The position numbers and the translations under genes are program-made. Below the pieces are notes generated by a model. That model saw only the letters and a list, made by a program, of their open reading frames with translations, was not told where the DNA came from and made no database searches. 64,000 nt of DNA from Ampullaceana balthica (taxonomy: Eukaryota > Mollusca > Gastropoda > Lymnaeidae): NCBI GenBank assembly GCA_944989445.1, contig CALYLW010001010.1, positions 1 through 64,000 on the forward strand, read 5' to 3'. Below are positions 35,076 to 48,900 of this stretch, piece by piece (position 1 is the stretch's first letter; the number at the start of each line of letters is the position of its first letter).

Positions 35076-36554
35076 TATTAGAGCAAGCTTCGATCACCGA
35101 GAAGGGCAGTGCTATAAATCTTACAAGGGTTAGCTCACCCTCTCTATGGAAAGCCGTTCCTTTTGTTGGACTTGTTCAATGGTTCTCATGAAAATCTTAA
35201 AGGCAACCGAAGATTAATGATTTAATGGGCGGAACATACAATAACTTTGAGTTACTTGTATCAGTTTAGTACTTAAGTTAGTGGGAGGAACGTGTATTTA
35301 TCAATAAAAACTCCATGGTATCCTTTGGCTCGATAAAACCGCAAGCCCCAAGCAAATTAGAGGATTGAGGATCCCTGGTCCGTATCACGGCGTTCGTCGC
35401 CGTCAAGGGAAGATTGACATTTATAATTTTGTTAAACTAAACTCACTTTACTTTTAATTGACTCAGTCGGATTTCCTTCCAAAACTTTTGTCTTACTCAG
35501 CACACAGTAATGTGCTGTCTTGTAATAAGTTGTTAGGTGAAAACAAATGGGGCGCTATGTGCGTATTTCTTTAAACAGAGTCTTCAAAACGAAATTAGAA
35601 CACGAAGATTGGTGAAATGTTGCTAAATAAAGCATATTTTGAATATATGTCTTTTTAATTATACATTGATTTAAACATCTAAATATATTGTAACTTGTGA
35701 TTTAAAAAATTTAACTTTTCATTCGAATACAAATTTTGAATGAATTGTTTTAAGAGAAATGGTATGAAGTATGTGTACTGCAGTTTTAGACGAGCATTTT
35801 AGCCTTCATTATGGTAGATGATACGATAAGATTTTATTTTTAAAGAGAGGTTGGACTAATTTATGAAGGGCCAATGACCGAAGTTGGAGCTAGAACAAGA
35901 AGAAATGTCTTCTCTATAAGCACTGGTAGGACGACTGACCCCCAAACCACACGCACACAACTTCCCAGTTGTCTTATAGTTGCCTTAGGGGCAGACATTT
36001 CAATACACAAACGTGCAGGTTTTTTTTAGGACAGTCTCTTTACCTGAAAACAGAATGAGTATTACGTGCCAAATAAAAGTGTCTCTATACAATTTATTGC
36101 CGGGCGATCCTAACAGGTACCCGTTAAAATAAGTGTCAGGGAATAACATTGACGCTGTTTTTTTTTAATTGAACAGTGTACAATCTGAGTTTTAAGTGCA
36201 GGGCTATGTCTGGCGTATCGAATCAATGGGTTATCTATCAGTTGTTAAGGGATGTCTTGGTCACCATTCTTATCTATAGAGTAACTGTTGTTTTGGAATG
36301 TGATGGTCAGCGTACTGCCTAAATTGATTTTTAGGGGGGGGGTCATATCCTAGTTGGACTACTGAGTTAAAAATGCTTAGCTCTTCTTCTCACCAACATA
36401 ATATATTCCGGTTGATGTGTAGCGCTTATTTGTTTCTTAGTTGGCTTTTTATTATTGTAGCTTGTTGTTTTTACTTAAAATTAGCCGTAAATTATACTTA
36501 ACAACATTTTTCACAAGACCTTACCCACCAAAAAACCATAATAATATATCCAAT
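35076..36554. other. No gene seen
   Basis: No supportable ORF, repeat or element ends recognised. Confidence 0.5.
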
Positions 36555-36743
36555 CAGAGGCGTCACTAGGGTTGCTGTCACCCAGTGCGTAGCTCATCGT
36601 GTCACCCCCTCACGACCTACCCCAAACACCACCTCTGAGTCTGCCAGCGCCTAATAACTGGAACAGACAGAAAGTACACTTTGTTGTCACCCCTTGTTAT
36701 GGTGTCACCCGGTGCGGTCCGCACCCCCATGGTGACGCCTTTG
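36555..36743. mobile_element. 189-bp hAT-type MITE, second family member
   Basis: Ends cagaggcgtcactag...tggtgacgcctttg, with near-matching 8-bp flanks tatccaat and tctccatt. Reverse orientation relative to 30929-31129. Confidence 0.82.
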
Positions 36744-36997
36744 TCTCCATTTACGTGTAGTTCGCTTAGCTCAACAAGCATTTGCATGTTTAGGAGTGTT
36801 CCGATTAGCTTCTTCCTCTGCTCGCGTTTCTTTCATAAATTTGATTCACATTTGTATTATAAAATTAATCTGGGGAACCCCTGTAAGCTTTAGCGATACA
36901 AATGATGTATTTTATGGGCGCCAAACATTCGATGCCAGGGGGGGGGCGTTTCTCCTAAAATATTTATTAAACATAAACCGTGTATACCGTGGCCTTC

Positions 36998-37555
36998 ACT
37001 AGTCAATAAAACATGTCGGTCAGTGTGGCAGGACTAGGGTTGGACTAAACAGATCGCTACTAGTCAATAAAACATGTCTGTCAGTGTGGCAGGCCTAGGG
37101 TTGGACTAAACAGACCACTACTAGTCAATAATGCATGTCGGTCAGTGTGGCAGGACTAGGGTTGGACTAAACAGACCACTAATAGTCAATAAAGGACGCG
37201 GTGATCGAGTGGCAGCGCACTGGACTGTCGTACCGATGGTCACGGGTTCGAATCCGTGTGAAGGCAATGGTTTGTTCCCGGGGCCTAGGGCGTCCCTGAG
37301 TCACCCCGCTCCGAATGGGTACCTAACACTACATGTAGTTAGGCGGCTGGGTAATGCTTGGAACCCACAAAGCCGTGGCCTGTGAGCGCTGCATCACTTG
37401 CCAAACAGATCATCTTTCATGGTCTGTGGACGCAACTATCTTCTGCATAGAAGGAGCGTATGTATAGATAAGACAAGACAAAACATGTCGGTCAGTGTGG
37501 CAGGACTAGGGTTGGTAGGACTAAACAGACCACTACTAAAGAATGAAATAATCAG
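36998..37555. repeat. 61-bp tandem array interrupted by a SINE
   Basis: Units (agtcaataaaacatgtcggt...) begin at 37001, 37062, 37123 and 37184. The array resumes at about 37480 after the SINE. Confidence 0.93.
37194..37479 (+). mobile_element. tRNA-derived SINE, copy 2
   Basis: Head gatcgagtggcagcgcactg with B box ggttcgaatcc. The body contains tctgtggacgcaa-like blocks and the 3' end is 'tatagataagacaagac'. Inserted inside a unit of the 61-bp array. Confidence 0.9.
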
Positions 37556-37931
37556 ATACACGTAAGAGAAATACATAGACTAATAAAGGCTTTCTACTGC
37601 CACCATTTACTCCATGTATGCTATTTTTTTTCATTCAGACATCCATAAACAATGTCAACCGCAAAGGCCCTGGTGTATGACATGAATGTGGACCTAAATG
37701 TTATCAGGCAGGAAAAGAGGATGTTGTGAGCACACAAAAGAAAAATATATTTTTTAAATTAATTTTTATTAACTTCTTTTATAAAAAAAACTTCCAGAGT
37801 ATGAAATTCAATAGGTTACCAAAACAATATTTTAAAAAACACTTTTTGAGATCTTATAATAAATATAATTTTAATGTAATTTAAAATTTTAAATGGCTCT
37901 ATAAGCCTACAAATAGAAATAGTTTAAAATA

Positions 37932-38884
37932 CAGTCGAACCTCGCTAAGTCGACCTTCCCTAAGTCGAAAACCTCCCTATATCGAATTAATTATTAGTTC
38001 ACGGCCAAATTCCTTAAGACCAATGCATTTTAGATCTCCTTTACTCCAAGATTTTTTGGCTTCCAACCACCGTTATTAGTCGAATTTTCCAAGGCATTTG
38101 TGTTCATAATTCTGGGGCGACATTTCAGAACACGCGTTCCGTAGAGTCACGTAAACAGATGCAAATTCTTATCTTAATCTTAATGCATTCCACACTGGAT
38201 TAAGCTACTCTCGCAAGTAGCACATTTATTTTGAGACAAAAAAGACCAAGACAAGAAAAAGGAGTGGCTGGAAAAAGGGTAACTATTCCACGTCCATTTG
38301 CTGCATGCTGTGACTTTTTTAAACAGAAAAATCTTACGTCACGCCATCCCACAATGTGGAGGGAGTTAAGTGTGGGGGTGGAGGGGAAGGTGTCTCCTCT
38401 CACGGGCCTACTCAGTGGTGTCGGTATGTCAAAGCCAAGTTGGCTTCCTTTCATATGATTTTTATGAAACTTCCGACACCGCCTCTCTTTCCTGTCAAGC
38501 CTTCTTACAGGCATGGATGTTCCCCCTATCTTAAATTTTTTTTAAATTCCAAGAATCGAAATCTTTTGTGTTAAATGGTGTTTTTTCGTTTTAATTTTAA
38601 GAGATTACGGTGCAAGATGCGTCGGCACATCGATGCCAAACGAAGTTAACAGAACAGTTTCTCTAAAGGTAAGCTATTTGAAAGAACATTTTGATAGTAC
38701 AGTACGGTACTACATGCATCCGTATAAAACGATAAAGTAATAAACGGTTATAAAACAGTAATTAAGCCAGAAAAACATTGTTCTTGATAAACCTGCGCAT
38801 ATAACGCCATTTTCCCTAACTCGAAAAATCCGTAAATCATTTTTTTTCGGGTCCCTTTGAGTTCCATTTAGCGAGGTTCGACTG
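37932..38884. mobile_element. Tigger/pogo-like non-autonomous element, 953 bp
   Basis: TIR cagtcgaacctcgctaa on the left, ttagcgaggttcgactg on the right, TA target duplication on each side. No transposase ORF. The interior repeats 'ctaagtcgaa' motifs near the left end. Confidence 0.88.
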
Positions 38885-39039
38885 TATTAGTTTTTTCAAG
38901 GTGCCTTACTCTCACCTCCATTTAAAGTGATTGGTTTTGAATAACGGCGAATTTATTTCCATTACACAATTTAAATATAAGAGTAATTATTCTTTGAAAT
39001 GAAAACAAAACAGACAAAAAAAGTTATCAAGTCTTGTTT

Positions 39040-39575
39040 TAAAAGTCTTTATTTCAAGCTTAATTACACTGGATTTAATTTATTTGATCACTACAAACAG
39101 TCATTTTCAAGCATTATTATACAGTGTGCAATTTATTTGTTCATTACAACCAAACGGTCATTATTTTCAAGCTTTATTATTGTGAATAATTAATTTGATC
39201 ATTACAACCAAAACGGTAATTATTTTCAAGCTTATTATTGTGAACAATTAATTTGATCATTACAACCAAACGGTCATTATTTTCTAGCTTTATTATTGTG
39301 AATAATTAATTTGATCATTACAACCAAACGGTCATTATTTTCTAGCTTTATTATTGTGAATAATTAATTTGATCATTACAACCAACGGTCATTATTTTCA
39401 AGCTTTATTATTGTGAATAATTAATTTGATCATTACAACCAAACGGTCATTATTTTCAAGCTTTATTATTGTGAATAATTAATTTGATCATTACAACCAA
39501 ACGGTCATTATTTACAAGCTTTATTATATAGTGTACAATTTATTTGATCTCTACAAACAAACTGTCATCCTGTGA
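39040..39575. repeat. About 58-bp tandem array of 3'UTR units with poly(A) signals
   Basis: About nine units (tttgatcattacaaccaaac...ctttattattgtgaat) recur every 57-60 bases. Most carry tttatt, that is AATAAA on the minus strand. The last unit overlaps the 3'UTR start of the adhesion GPCR gene, so the array looks like an amplified 3' end. Confidence 0.93.
39539..39544 (-). promoter_or_regulatory. Poly(A) signal AATAAA, proximal
   Basis: AATAAA about 21 bases after the TGA at 39565-39567. Another lies at 39520-39525, and more follow in each array unit. Confidence 0.6.
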
Positions 39576-39909
39576 AGTGAGTCCTTTTTCTTCTTTGCTC
39601 ATCATCCTTGTCCATGTCAAACATAGGATTCATAACGGCAATATTCTTGGCTTCATCTTTCTGTGCAGTCCTCCTTATGATGGGCGTATTTTCGTTGACA
39701 TCAGAGATTTCGTTTAATCCTAGTTGCCTCCCTGTATCCACAAATTCCGATCCATTTGGATGTGACCCGGTATTATCGGAATTGAATTCACTTTCCTCTT
39801 CTCTATCTGAATAAAAGCTCGACTCCTCGTTAAGAGGCGTCATCTTGGCTCCTCTCAGCTTCCTCTCGTTACGATTGCTTCCCCTGTTTCTGGTTTCGTT
39901 GACAGCCGC
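39565..39909 (-). CDS. Proposed alternative last exon of the aGPCR (tail)
   Basis: Acceptor aaacaatag, phase 0, 114 residues and a TGA. Hydrophilic, acidic and Ser-rich ([13 protein letters not shown]...), ending in a basic [15 protein letters not shown] follows 21 bases later. No other minus-strand exons lie between here and the GPCR, and the phase fits the 42235 donor, so I infer it is the GPCR's terminal exon. It could instead belong to an undetected separate gene. Confidence 0.65.
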   Translation of the reverse strand, partial: AAVNETRNRGSNRNERKLRGAKMTPLNEESSFYSDREEESEFNSDNTGSHPNGSEFVDTGRQLGLNEISDVNENTPIIRRTAQKDEAKNIAVMNPMFDMDKDDEQRRKRTHFTG

Positions 39910-42900
39910 CTATTGTTTCTTTCTGTGTAAATAGAGGAGTTTTTTTAAAAATTGTATGGGTAAACTTATATAATATACAGTGGCATAGCTAAGAATTTGT
40001 AAGGTTTGGGGGCCCGGATGGCTTAACCTCTTTGGGGGCCCCACATACATGGCGGTAAAATAACATTTAATGTAAAAAAAAATTTGGACACTAATTTGGG
40101 GGTCCCCCTTAAGTGGGGGCCCGGGGGGGACTTTCGAATTTTGTCCCCCCCCTGTCATTATTAGCTACGCCCCTGAAAATATGCACGACAAATAAAAGCG
40201 AGGTAAATAAGCTTTCCTCATCAAACAGGCATGAACAACAAAGAGTTACGTAATTTAAAAAACTGAGTGGTGCTGTTTAATCCAAGAAGACAGCACACGG
40301 AAGAGAAGAGTTTTTGTGACTTGAAAAGGGGGGCGCATGATTTGGTATTTCATGATTTGGAAAGTGCTGAAGCAGGGCAAAGCCGATGTTTTAAAGATTG
40401 CTTAATAACACGGGCAAATACACTTCTCTTTTAAAATCGTCAAGGTAAAAGTTGTAAAAGTTGTTGTTATAGGTCTGCATACAATTCCTCTGAAAACATT
40501 GATCGCTGGAGTCAACTGGAGGGCACATGTTGTTTTTAAATTCGTTATAGGAATTTTAATTTCAGTTCATGTTCAAGAAAAGGGAAATTATTGCATTCTT
40601 GATGTCTATAAGATATCGTCAAATCAATTCATCAAAATCAATAGGAATAAGGCATCAGACGACTTGCATTGATTGCACGAAAACTCGAGCTGTTAAAATT
40701 ATGGAAAAAGGATGTTCAAGCTAGGTGTCATTAGCAGTTAAAATGTTAGTATTCAGTCCATAAAAATATATCTGAAATATTTTATTTGTTTATGTGTCTT
40801 ATTTGTTTAATCTTCGACATATAACAATAATAAGCAGGACGCATGTATGTATCAAAAAGTACCTTCAATTACTACACAACTTTAAAAATTTGAAGCAAGC
40901 GAAAGCACAGATTTTCTACTTTCAATGTTTACCAAGATGTAGGCTGATTGGATATAGTAAGAAATTCGAAGAAAACATGTTGAAATTATAATTTGTCATC
41001 AGCATTGCATTCAATTCCATATTGCTCATGAGATTGTAAATTTAAAAAAAATTGTACAAATTTTAATTAAACTTGTTGAAATGTTATTGTAAAATTCGAT
41101 GTTGATATTGTTAAAAAGTTATTGTAAATTATGCTATTGTTGAAAAATTTGAGTTTTATCAGATTTAATAAAGATCTGATGTGAATTAAGATAGGAGAAA
41201 ATCATATTTATTAAAATTATTATATTCTCATCATTATAAAATTTAAATAATCACGACATTTAATAATTTAAATTTTAAAAAAGCCATAAAATATTTATAT
41301 ATACAGTTGGGACCTCACTAAGTCGAGCTCAAAGGGACATGAAAAAATTCAACTAGCGGAGTTTTTGAGTTAGGGAAAATGGCGTAATTGACGCATATTG
41401 GAACAATGAAATTGATATAGGGAGGTTTTCGACTTAGGGAAGTTCAACTTAGCGATGTCCTTATGTACTATTTAGAATATGAAGCAAGCAATATTAGAGC
41501 AAGTCGGTGATTGAAAATAGCCAAGGAACAAATGACAGGGTGAAGCTTGGTCAAAAATGAATTATTATTGTTCGAAAGGGCTGAATACGTCTTATAAAGT
41601 AAAATACAAAATACACAAACAAATTGTGCAATTAAAACAATAAATTTGAGCTTTATTTTAAACTAAAATAAAGCTCAAATTTATTGTTTTAATTGCACAA
41701 TTTGTTTGTGTATTTTGTATTTTATTTAAAAGCTTTATCGCAGTCCCATTCTGTATCTTATAAAGTAATGTTAAGTTTAAATAATTTTGTTTAGATTGTT
41801 CCATAAATCAAGGTCTGCAGACAATAGGAGTTTGAGGAGACTTTTGTTATACAACGAAGGATGATCTTTCGTACCTCTATCAATTTGTGTGGTTGAATGT
41901 GAAGTTCTTCTATCCTAAAGATTTGGAAATGATGGAAAAGGTCTATAGGTTAATTTTGTTTTCATTAAAGTTATATCTCAGATATTGTTGAGTTTTTAAA
42001 AATTGAATGTACACCTTAAATATTAATTTCTTTTGAGTTTTTAAAGAACAGCACATAAATTAGACTAAAACTAAACAAATTAAAAAAAAATTATTAAAAA
42101 AAATAAACTTTAGGCCTAAGTCTAAAAAAAAATATTAAAATATGAAGCATTACATTTTTATTCAATATTATTTTCAGATATTATAATATGTACTGTTTAA
42201 CTAAAGTTTTCATCAATAAATCATAAATATTTACTGTCTCTGTTGTTGATGTTCTTATTGACGTCATAGCTGATTGACGTCGGCTTTTCATAGCATTAAA
42301 TCCATCCTTTATCTGTAACAAAAATGATTATTGATGCTTAAATTTAATTATAACTTTTCATAGCATTAAAGCCATCCTTTATCTGTAACAAAAATGATTA
42401 TTGATGCTTAAATTTAATTATAACTTTTCATAGCATTAAAGCCATCTCTTATCTGTAACAAAAATGATTATTGATGCTTAAATTTAATTATAACTTTTCA
42501 TAGCATTAAAGCCATCCTTTATCTGTAACAAAAATGATTATTGATGCTTAAATTTAATTATAACTTTTCATAGCATTAAAGCCATCCTTTATCTGTAACA
42601 AAAATGATTATTGATGCTTAAATTTAATTATAACTTTTCATAGCATTAAAGCCATCCTTTATCTGTAACAAAAATGATTATTGATGCTTAAATTTAATTA
42701 TAACTTTTCATAGCATTAAAGCCATCCTTTATCTGTAACAAAAATGATTATTGATGCTTAAATTTAATTATAACTTTTTGTAGCATTTTATTTTGATATT
42801 TTAGTTTTTATTTACTAGTTTCTTTGATTTCTTTTGCACTTCTAGCATCTTATTCCTTTTTTGTCTTGTGTCTAATGTTTTTAGCCAAAGGCCTATGCAT

Positions 42901-45900
42901 AATTAAATTATCATGTTGAGAGTGTGTGCGTGTTTTTAAGCTAAATTATCATTGTCAATGGATTAATAAAAACTATAAATATGTCATAATTATATTTTTA
43001 TTTGTAGTTTTGTTGTCTTTCATTATTATGATCTGTTTAATTATTTGTTATTAAAAACTGACCTGGTAATGAAGCAGGCAATGAAAAATGAAAACAAATA
43101 AACCCTGTGATGGATAGAGAAAATATAATTAATTTTTTTCATTTTTTTAAAATCACATCTACCAGCCATATTAAATACCTCTCTGTATTAGATTAAATAC
43201 ATATATTGTACTTAAAATTTCCTGAGGTTACGGAAAACATTTTTTCTCATTATCACTTCTGTTTTGAACAAATGCAAAACATTTCCCTATTGCCTAGAGC
43301 AAATCTTAATGTCCTAATTAATAACAATGGTAAAAAACACCCCAAAAAATAATTTAAAAAGTAAAAAGAAAAATATACAATACAGATTAAAATATAATAT
43401 ATTTTAATCTGAATTGAATGATTTTGTAACATATTATGTTAACTGCAATGTGAAAATTCAGGCATTCTACAGAATGCAGAATGCATAGGCAATATATAGA
43501 ATGCCTGGTTGTTTTAGGCAAAGTATGAAATGATTGCCACTTCATACATTGCCAAGGAGTTCTGTAGAATGCCGAGTTGTCATGTAACTGGACTACGCCC
43601 GCAAATTTTCCCCTGAGGGATGCAAGTAGTCAAAATTTTTAAAAATTTCATCCTTGCCTGAAACTATCAGGCATTCTATACATTGCCTAGAAATTCTGTA
43701 GAATGCCGGATTGCATACATTGCCTGTAACATAAACAATATAAGTGTCAGAAGAAAACTTTTGTCATATTTAAAGTTCATGAATTCATTTATTTGGATAT
43801 CAATAAAGGAAATAAACATACATTGTGTTTATATAAGACTGCAACTTACCTGTAATGAATTAAATATAGCAAAGAGATATTGAAACACAACAGTCTCGTG
43901 ATTGACTGACAAGACCCCAAAGATCCAGGTCAAGCCCATCAAAGGGAAAAGAACACAGATTGATCTTACCACTGACCTGAGATAATAACAAAAACATTAT
44001 TGTGAAAAATCAAAGCTTAAAAAATGAAAATTATTATAAAACATTAAATACCCTTAAAATTTGAGATAAAATTTGCTAGAAAGCAAAACTATATACATTT
44101 AATTTTAATTTCAAGCCTACATGATTCTTGTTCGTTTTCTTTTCCCTTTCATCCAATAGGATGTTTGCATGACTTTGATGACAAAAATCAGTATAAGAAG
44201 GTTCACCTGAGGATTGAAGATTGTACAAATACTAATTTTTAAAACTGTATTTTATGAAGATTTAGTATTTTTCTGTTCACACTGCCTACAAAACTAGATT
44301 TAAACACTAACAATAATTTCATATCTAATGGAACTTATAAGAACCTATTAAAAATTCATAAAAATTAGTGGAAATTATAATTATAAATAAACTTACAAAA
44401 AATACAAATAAAACTGGTCCGACAAAGGCCCAGAAAAGTCCACCATCCAAAGACAGCCAGCAGCTGAAACAAAATCATAAATACAATATTTTCATGTCAG
44501 CATTTGTGGTATAAACAAAATAATCAGTGTCTTATCATGGTAACATGACACAAAATAATCAATCTCATATTATGATAAAATGACACAAACTAGGATAAAT
44601 ATAAGACCACACCCACACATAGAGACACACACAAACAAAGAGTTTTACATGAATACATATTAACACTTTAAATATAACCTTATTTAATAAAAGTCTTTGC
44701 TTAATTTATTATTTTAAACAAAGACGCTCACTATTTGTCTGTTCCATAGCCATCAGCTCTAGTGATCCCAAGTGACACAGCTACAATGACTAATGGCACA
44801 CCTAAGAAACAGTGATACCAAATTTTATAATTTTACAGTAATGAAAAGCGTAACAATTTCTATGATTAATTTACCTGAATTGTTACTTTATTTTTATCGG
44901 GCAGCGAGTGTATTCATGTGAAAGGTAAAAGACCTCATATTCTTTATTTCATTCAAAAATAAAAACAAGAGTAAACATTAGTTTAGTTTATTTTTGGTGG
45001 TAGGAATGTTACTATATCTTAGTTCTATTTGTCTCCCTCTCTCCATACATTCTCCTCAACAAAAAAAAAGACTGTTATAAATGAGCATTTTTAGCATTTC
45101 CATTTTACGTTTTCTTTTTTTTATAGTTAAAAGGAATTCAAATTTCTTATAGTAACCAAAATAGTTAAGTCAGATTCAAAATATTAAATAATTTACCTGA
45201 GATAATATTTCTCTTTAGTGGCAAAACAATGCAATGGTTAAAAAAATATAAGGTAAAAATAAATTTTGGCTATTTCTTTAACAAGTAGATTCTATACCAC
45301 TTTAACTCACCATAAGCTGAAAGTAGCAAAATGGGCAAAAATGATTTTGACATGAAGACTACCTTAACAGATTTGAATATTTCAATGCCTTCAGCAAGCA
45401 TTGTGAAAAACCCAACCAGAAAGAAATAATGGAGGAAAGCTGCTACTACTTTACAACCAATCTGAAAATATGAGAATAAATAAATAGAGATCACAAATTA
45501 GCAACATAAATTATCAACATTATCTGGTTAAAAGTTTCTGTAACTGAACTAACTGCTTAAATTTTTTAAAAATAAGTTGAAAGGTCAAAGAAATGTTTTT
45601 TTTATCTTAAATTAACTGCATTTATTGATAAAAATTAGTATAAAAGTTCCAAGTAAAAGCTAATTTAAAAAAAAATAACTAACTATAATAATGTATGAAA
45701 AATTGTGGACACACCTCATTTTCTGTTTGATCAACTCCTGCTAAGAATACCACATAGCCAACCATCAGACATAAACACAAGTTGATATGTAGCACAGAGC
45801 GATCATTTTTGACATACCTGAATTACACATAAATGACAACATGGTAAATTTTCTACAGAAATAATAAGATATCACTAGTTGAGATACGTTGAAACCTAAA

Positions 45901-48900
45901 GTAGCTTACAGAAAATTTTAAAAGATTTTCAATCTTCTTCAATTTGTTTGAAATTGAACATTTTTAAATGTCTCAAATGCATTCTTCCATATTTACATAA
46001 TTAATAAGGGTAAATTTTATCATTTCAAAACCATACATAAAATAGCTTTCAGGGATCAAGTAACTTTTCTATTTACTGTAACAGTCTTTAGATATCTATC
46101 AATGTTTCTAAATAGACTATTTGAAATATTAATGTTTAGAGTAAAAAGTTAAATAGACAGACTAGAATATGTATATATTAGTTTTTAAACAAAAAAGTTT
46201 AATATGAAGTTTAGACTGTCGTTTCTTACCTCCACATCACGCCATATACAACAACAGTCAAAAGCAAGCAGAAAATTGAAATGCCACATCCTAGTTGTGA
46301 AATTACACTAATAGCAAAACTGTCATCTGGCTTTAAAAAAGAAATTTTCTCAAAATTAACATATCTGTTTAAAGAATTACTTCACAAGGCCATATAAGGG
46401 CTAATTTGTAAAACAAAGAAACAAAAGGATTCACCTTAATTCTCAGTTAATCATGTAGTTAGACCAAACAACATATCCCTGCACACTGTATAAATTGTAT
46501 TATTTTAAAGTACCAGTCTTATGAAAATAAAAGTTGTAGAGAAAAAGTGAAAGGCAAAAACATCACAAAAGAAAACATAAATTTAATTTTAAAAAAAAAC
46601 TATCTAAAAATAAAATTGACTAACAGTGAAGGGACTCATGAGAACAGCAAAACTTGTGAGATGATTACAGCTGCAGATTATGTGTGATCTGTTAGTAGTG
46701 ATTACCATACAACCCTGCGTTGACCACAGGCCCTTATCACTAAGAACAAAGAAATGTTAAAATAAAATTGAATGTTAGTTAAAGCATTAATTAAAATTGT
46801 ACTTAGTTTTGTTAGATATGCAGAAAAATAATGTAATAAGCACCTAAACTACAAATTTTATGTAAAGGGGATTAACTATTGTTAATTTTACAATGTGAAT
46901 ATATTGAAGATTATTGTTTATTAGTATGTAGTGAACACTTGACTTATCAGAAAACCAGGAGTTATTGATAAAGTTAAGAAATATAAAAATGGCTAGCATT
47001 TTTCTTAGAAATGCTTGTATTTTTGCATTAAAACATCAGCAATGAATTAAAAATTAAAAAAAAGAAGAAAATAACTGTTTTATAAATTGCATGGGATGTT
47101 CTTGTAAAGAAGATTATAATTATATCCCGCTTTTGGCAGGATTAAATAAAAAAATTGTTATGTTCATGGCCTATTAATTTGTAGTTTTTGAAAAATTTAA
47201 AATCCTCAACTTATTACCTTACAGATGCAGATGTACTAAGAAATGCACAAACTGGATGTGAAAAGTTAGTCTGAGTAAGAAATGGATTATTTTAAATCAA
47301 TTTTAAATCCAGTTAAGTAATATAATAATTATAAAATATATGATGCATTTTTTTACATCAAAAAAATACATTTTCTATTTTTATAAAAAGCCTTATTTTT
47401 TAAAATAGCAAATTGATCAAATACATGTAGGTTATGATTATGGAAATAAATGTTTTTTAAAAGATCTCTGTTTATTTGTAAAAAATCATTTTATAATGTA
47501 CAATTGTTAAATTAAATGTATAATTATATGAATTCATTTTATTAATAGATATATATAATTTTAAAAAATGGCAAACATTTTGAACCAACTTGTGTAAGTA
47601 AGAATGTTAGCTGAATGGGCGTTTGAATAGATTTTTGACTTGTTGAAATGGATATGATATCAGAGTTGAAGACTTTATTTATCAAAATACTTTCTCCATG
47701 CCTAAGGAATAAATGAATTTAAAATCTTAAATAATTATTTTTTTACAGTAGGATTATAACTGGCATTACATTATGCCTGTTTAACAATAAGATCCTTAGA
47801 TATTTAGTATCATTTTCAGGAATCTGTCAGTTTACGTGGCCAAACCAGGAAATCAAATCAGTTGTGGAAGCTTATTAATCAGTTGCAGATACACACCTCA
47901 CTACTTCATCTGGAAACAACTGGCTTTAACAGAACAGTGACTTGGCCATTGCATGCTCGCTCAATTAAGTGATGTCGTTTTTTTGTTAACTTTGAGCTTA
48001 AACATGAATTTTTTTAGGCCAGAGTGGTGGAGGATGTAATATGAATTAATGCTATCAATTTCAAATCAAAAGACTTCAAGTACATTTTTAGAGTGATAGT
48101 TGACTGAATTTGATATGACTATGAGAGCCAAAGATGGGGGGGGGGACAAAAAGATAATGATAATCAAATCTCTTACAGAAAAGCAATCTTAAAGATTGTA
48201 GAATAATAATTTTTAAATGACAAAGCTTTTAATAACCATATTGTAATTATTAGTTTTTCCCTCTCAGGTTTTATTGGACTGTGTACAAAGTAAAAACAAA
48301 AACCTGTTTGTAAAGTTTCTTTTGCAATATTTTACAAATTTTGTTGCCCCATTATTCTAAACTTTTGTTTGATATTTGTCAGACATCTGCATGGCCGTGC
48401 AGCTAAGAGGGAACATGGACTACTATATGACTTTTAATAATGTTTTTAAATTGTCACACTTAAGTAACCAGAATAAAATGATTTTCAAAGATTAGTCACA
48501 TTAGATTATAATTTGTGTAAAGACCTTAGAATAGTAAAGATACTATGCACTAGTAGTTCATTTTTTTTATAACACAGACAAACATTTTTTGACCATAAAA
48601 TAATTAATCTTAAAACCCTGTTAAATTAAATAAATGTTTTTAAAAAAAACTGATTATGATTCCATTAAAGAATTATAGTTTTCCTCACTTTTATTTAAAG
48701 ATTATTGCAAAGAAATGAAAAAATGTATAATTACCTTTCTTGCAGTGTATTGTTAATAATGATTTTGGAAGCCATATTCCTGTACACAACTATTGAGTAG
48801 TTTACAGGGACTGTAGATAAAAGGGCTTGATAAAACATAATTTTGTATCATTTTACTTTAAAGGACAAATGTAAATGATTTGGAAAGAATTGTTTTTTTC

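Noticed and set aside
37194..37270. Possible tRNA gene with A and B boxes
   Set aside because: It is the head of a SINE repeated at 1135-1411 and 53897-54145, and the cloverleaf is poor.
48361..48420. Candidate GPCR exon with acceptor ccctcttag and correct phase
   Set aside because: Its product does not resemble GAIN. The exon at 47590-47701 also fits the phase and gives a good GAIN beta-strand sequence.
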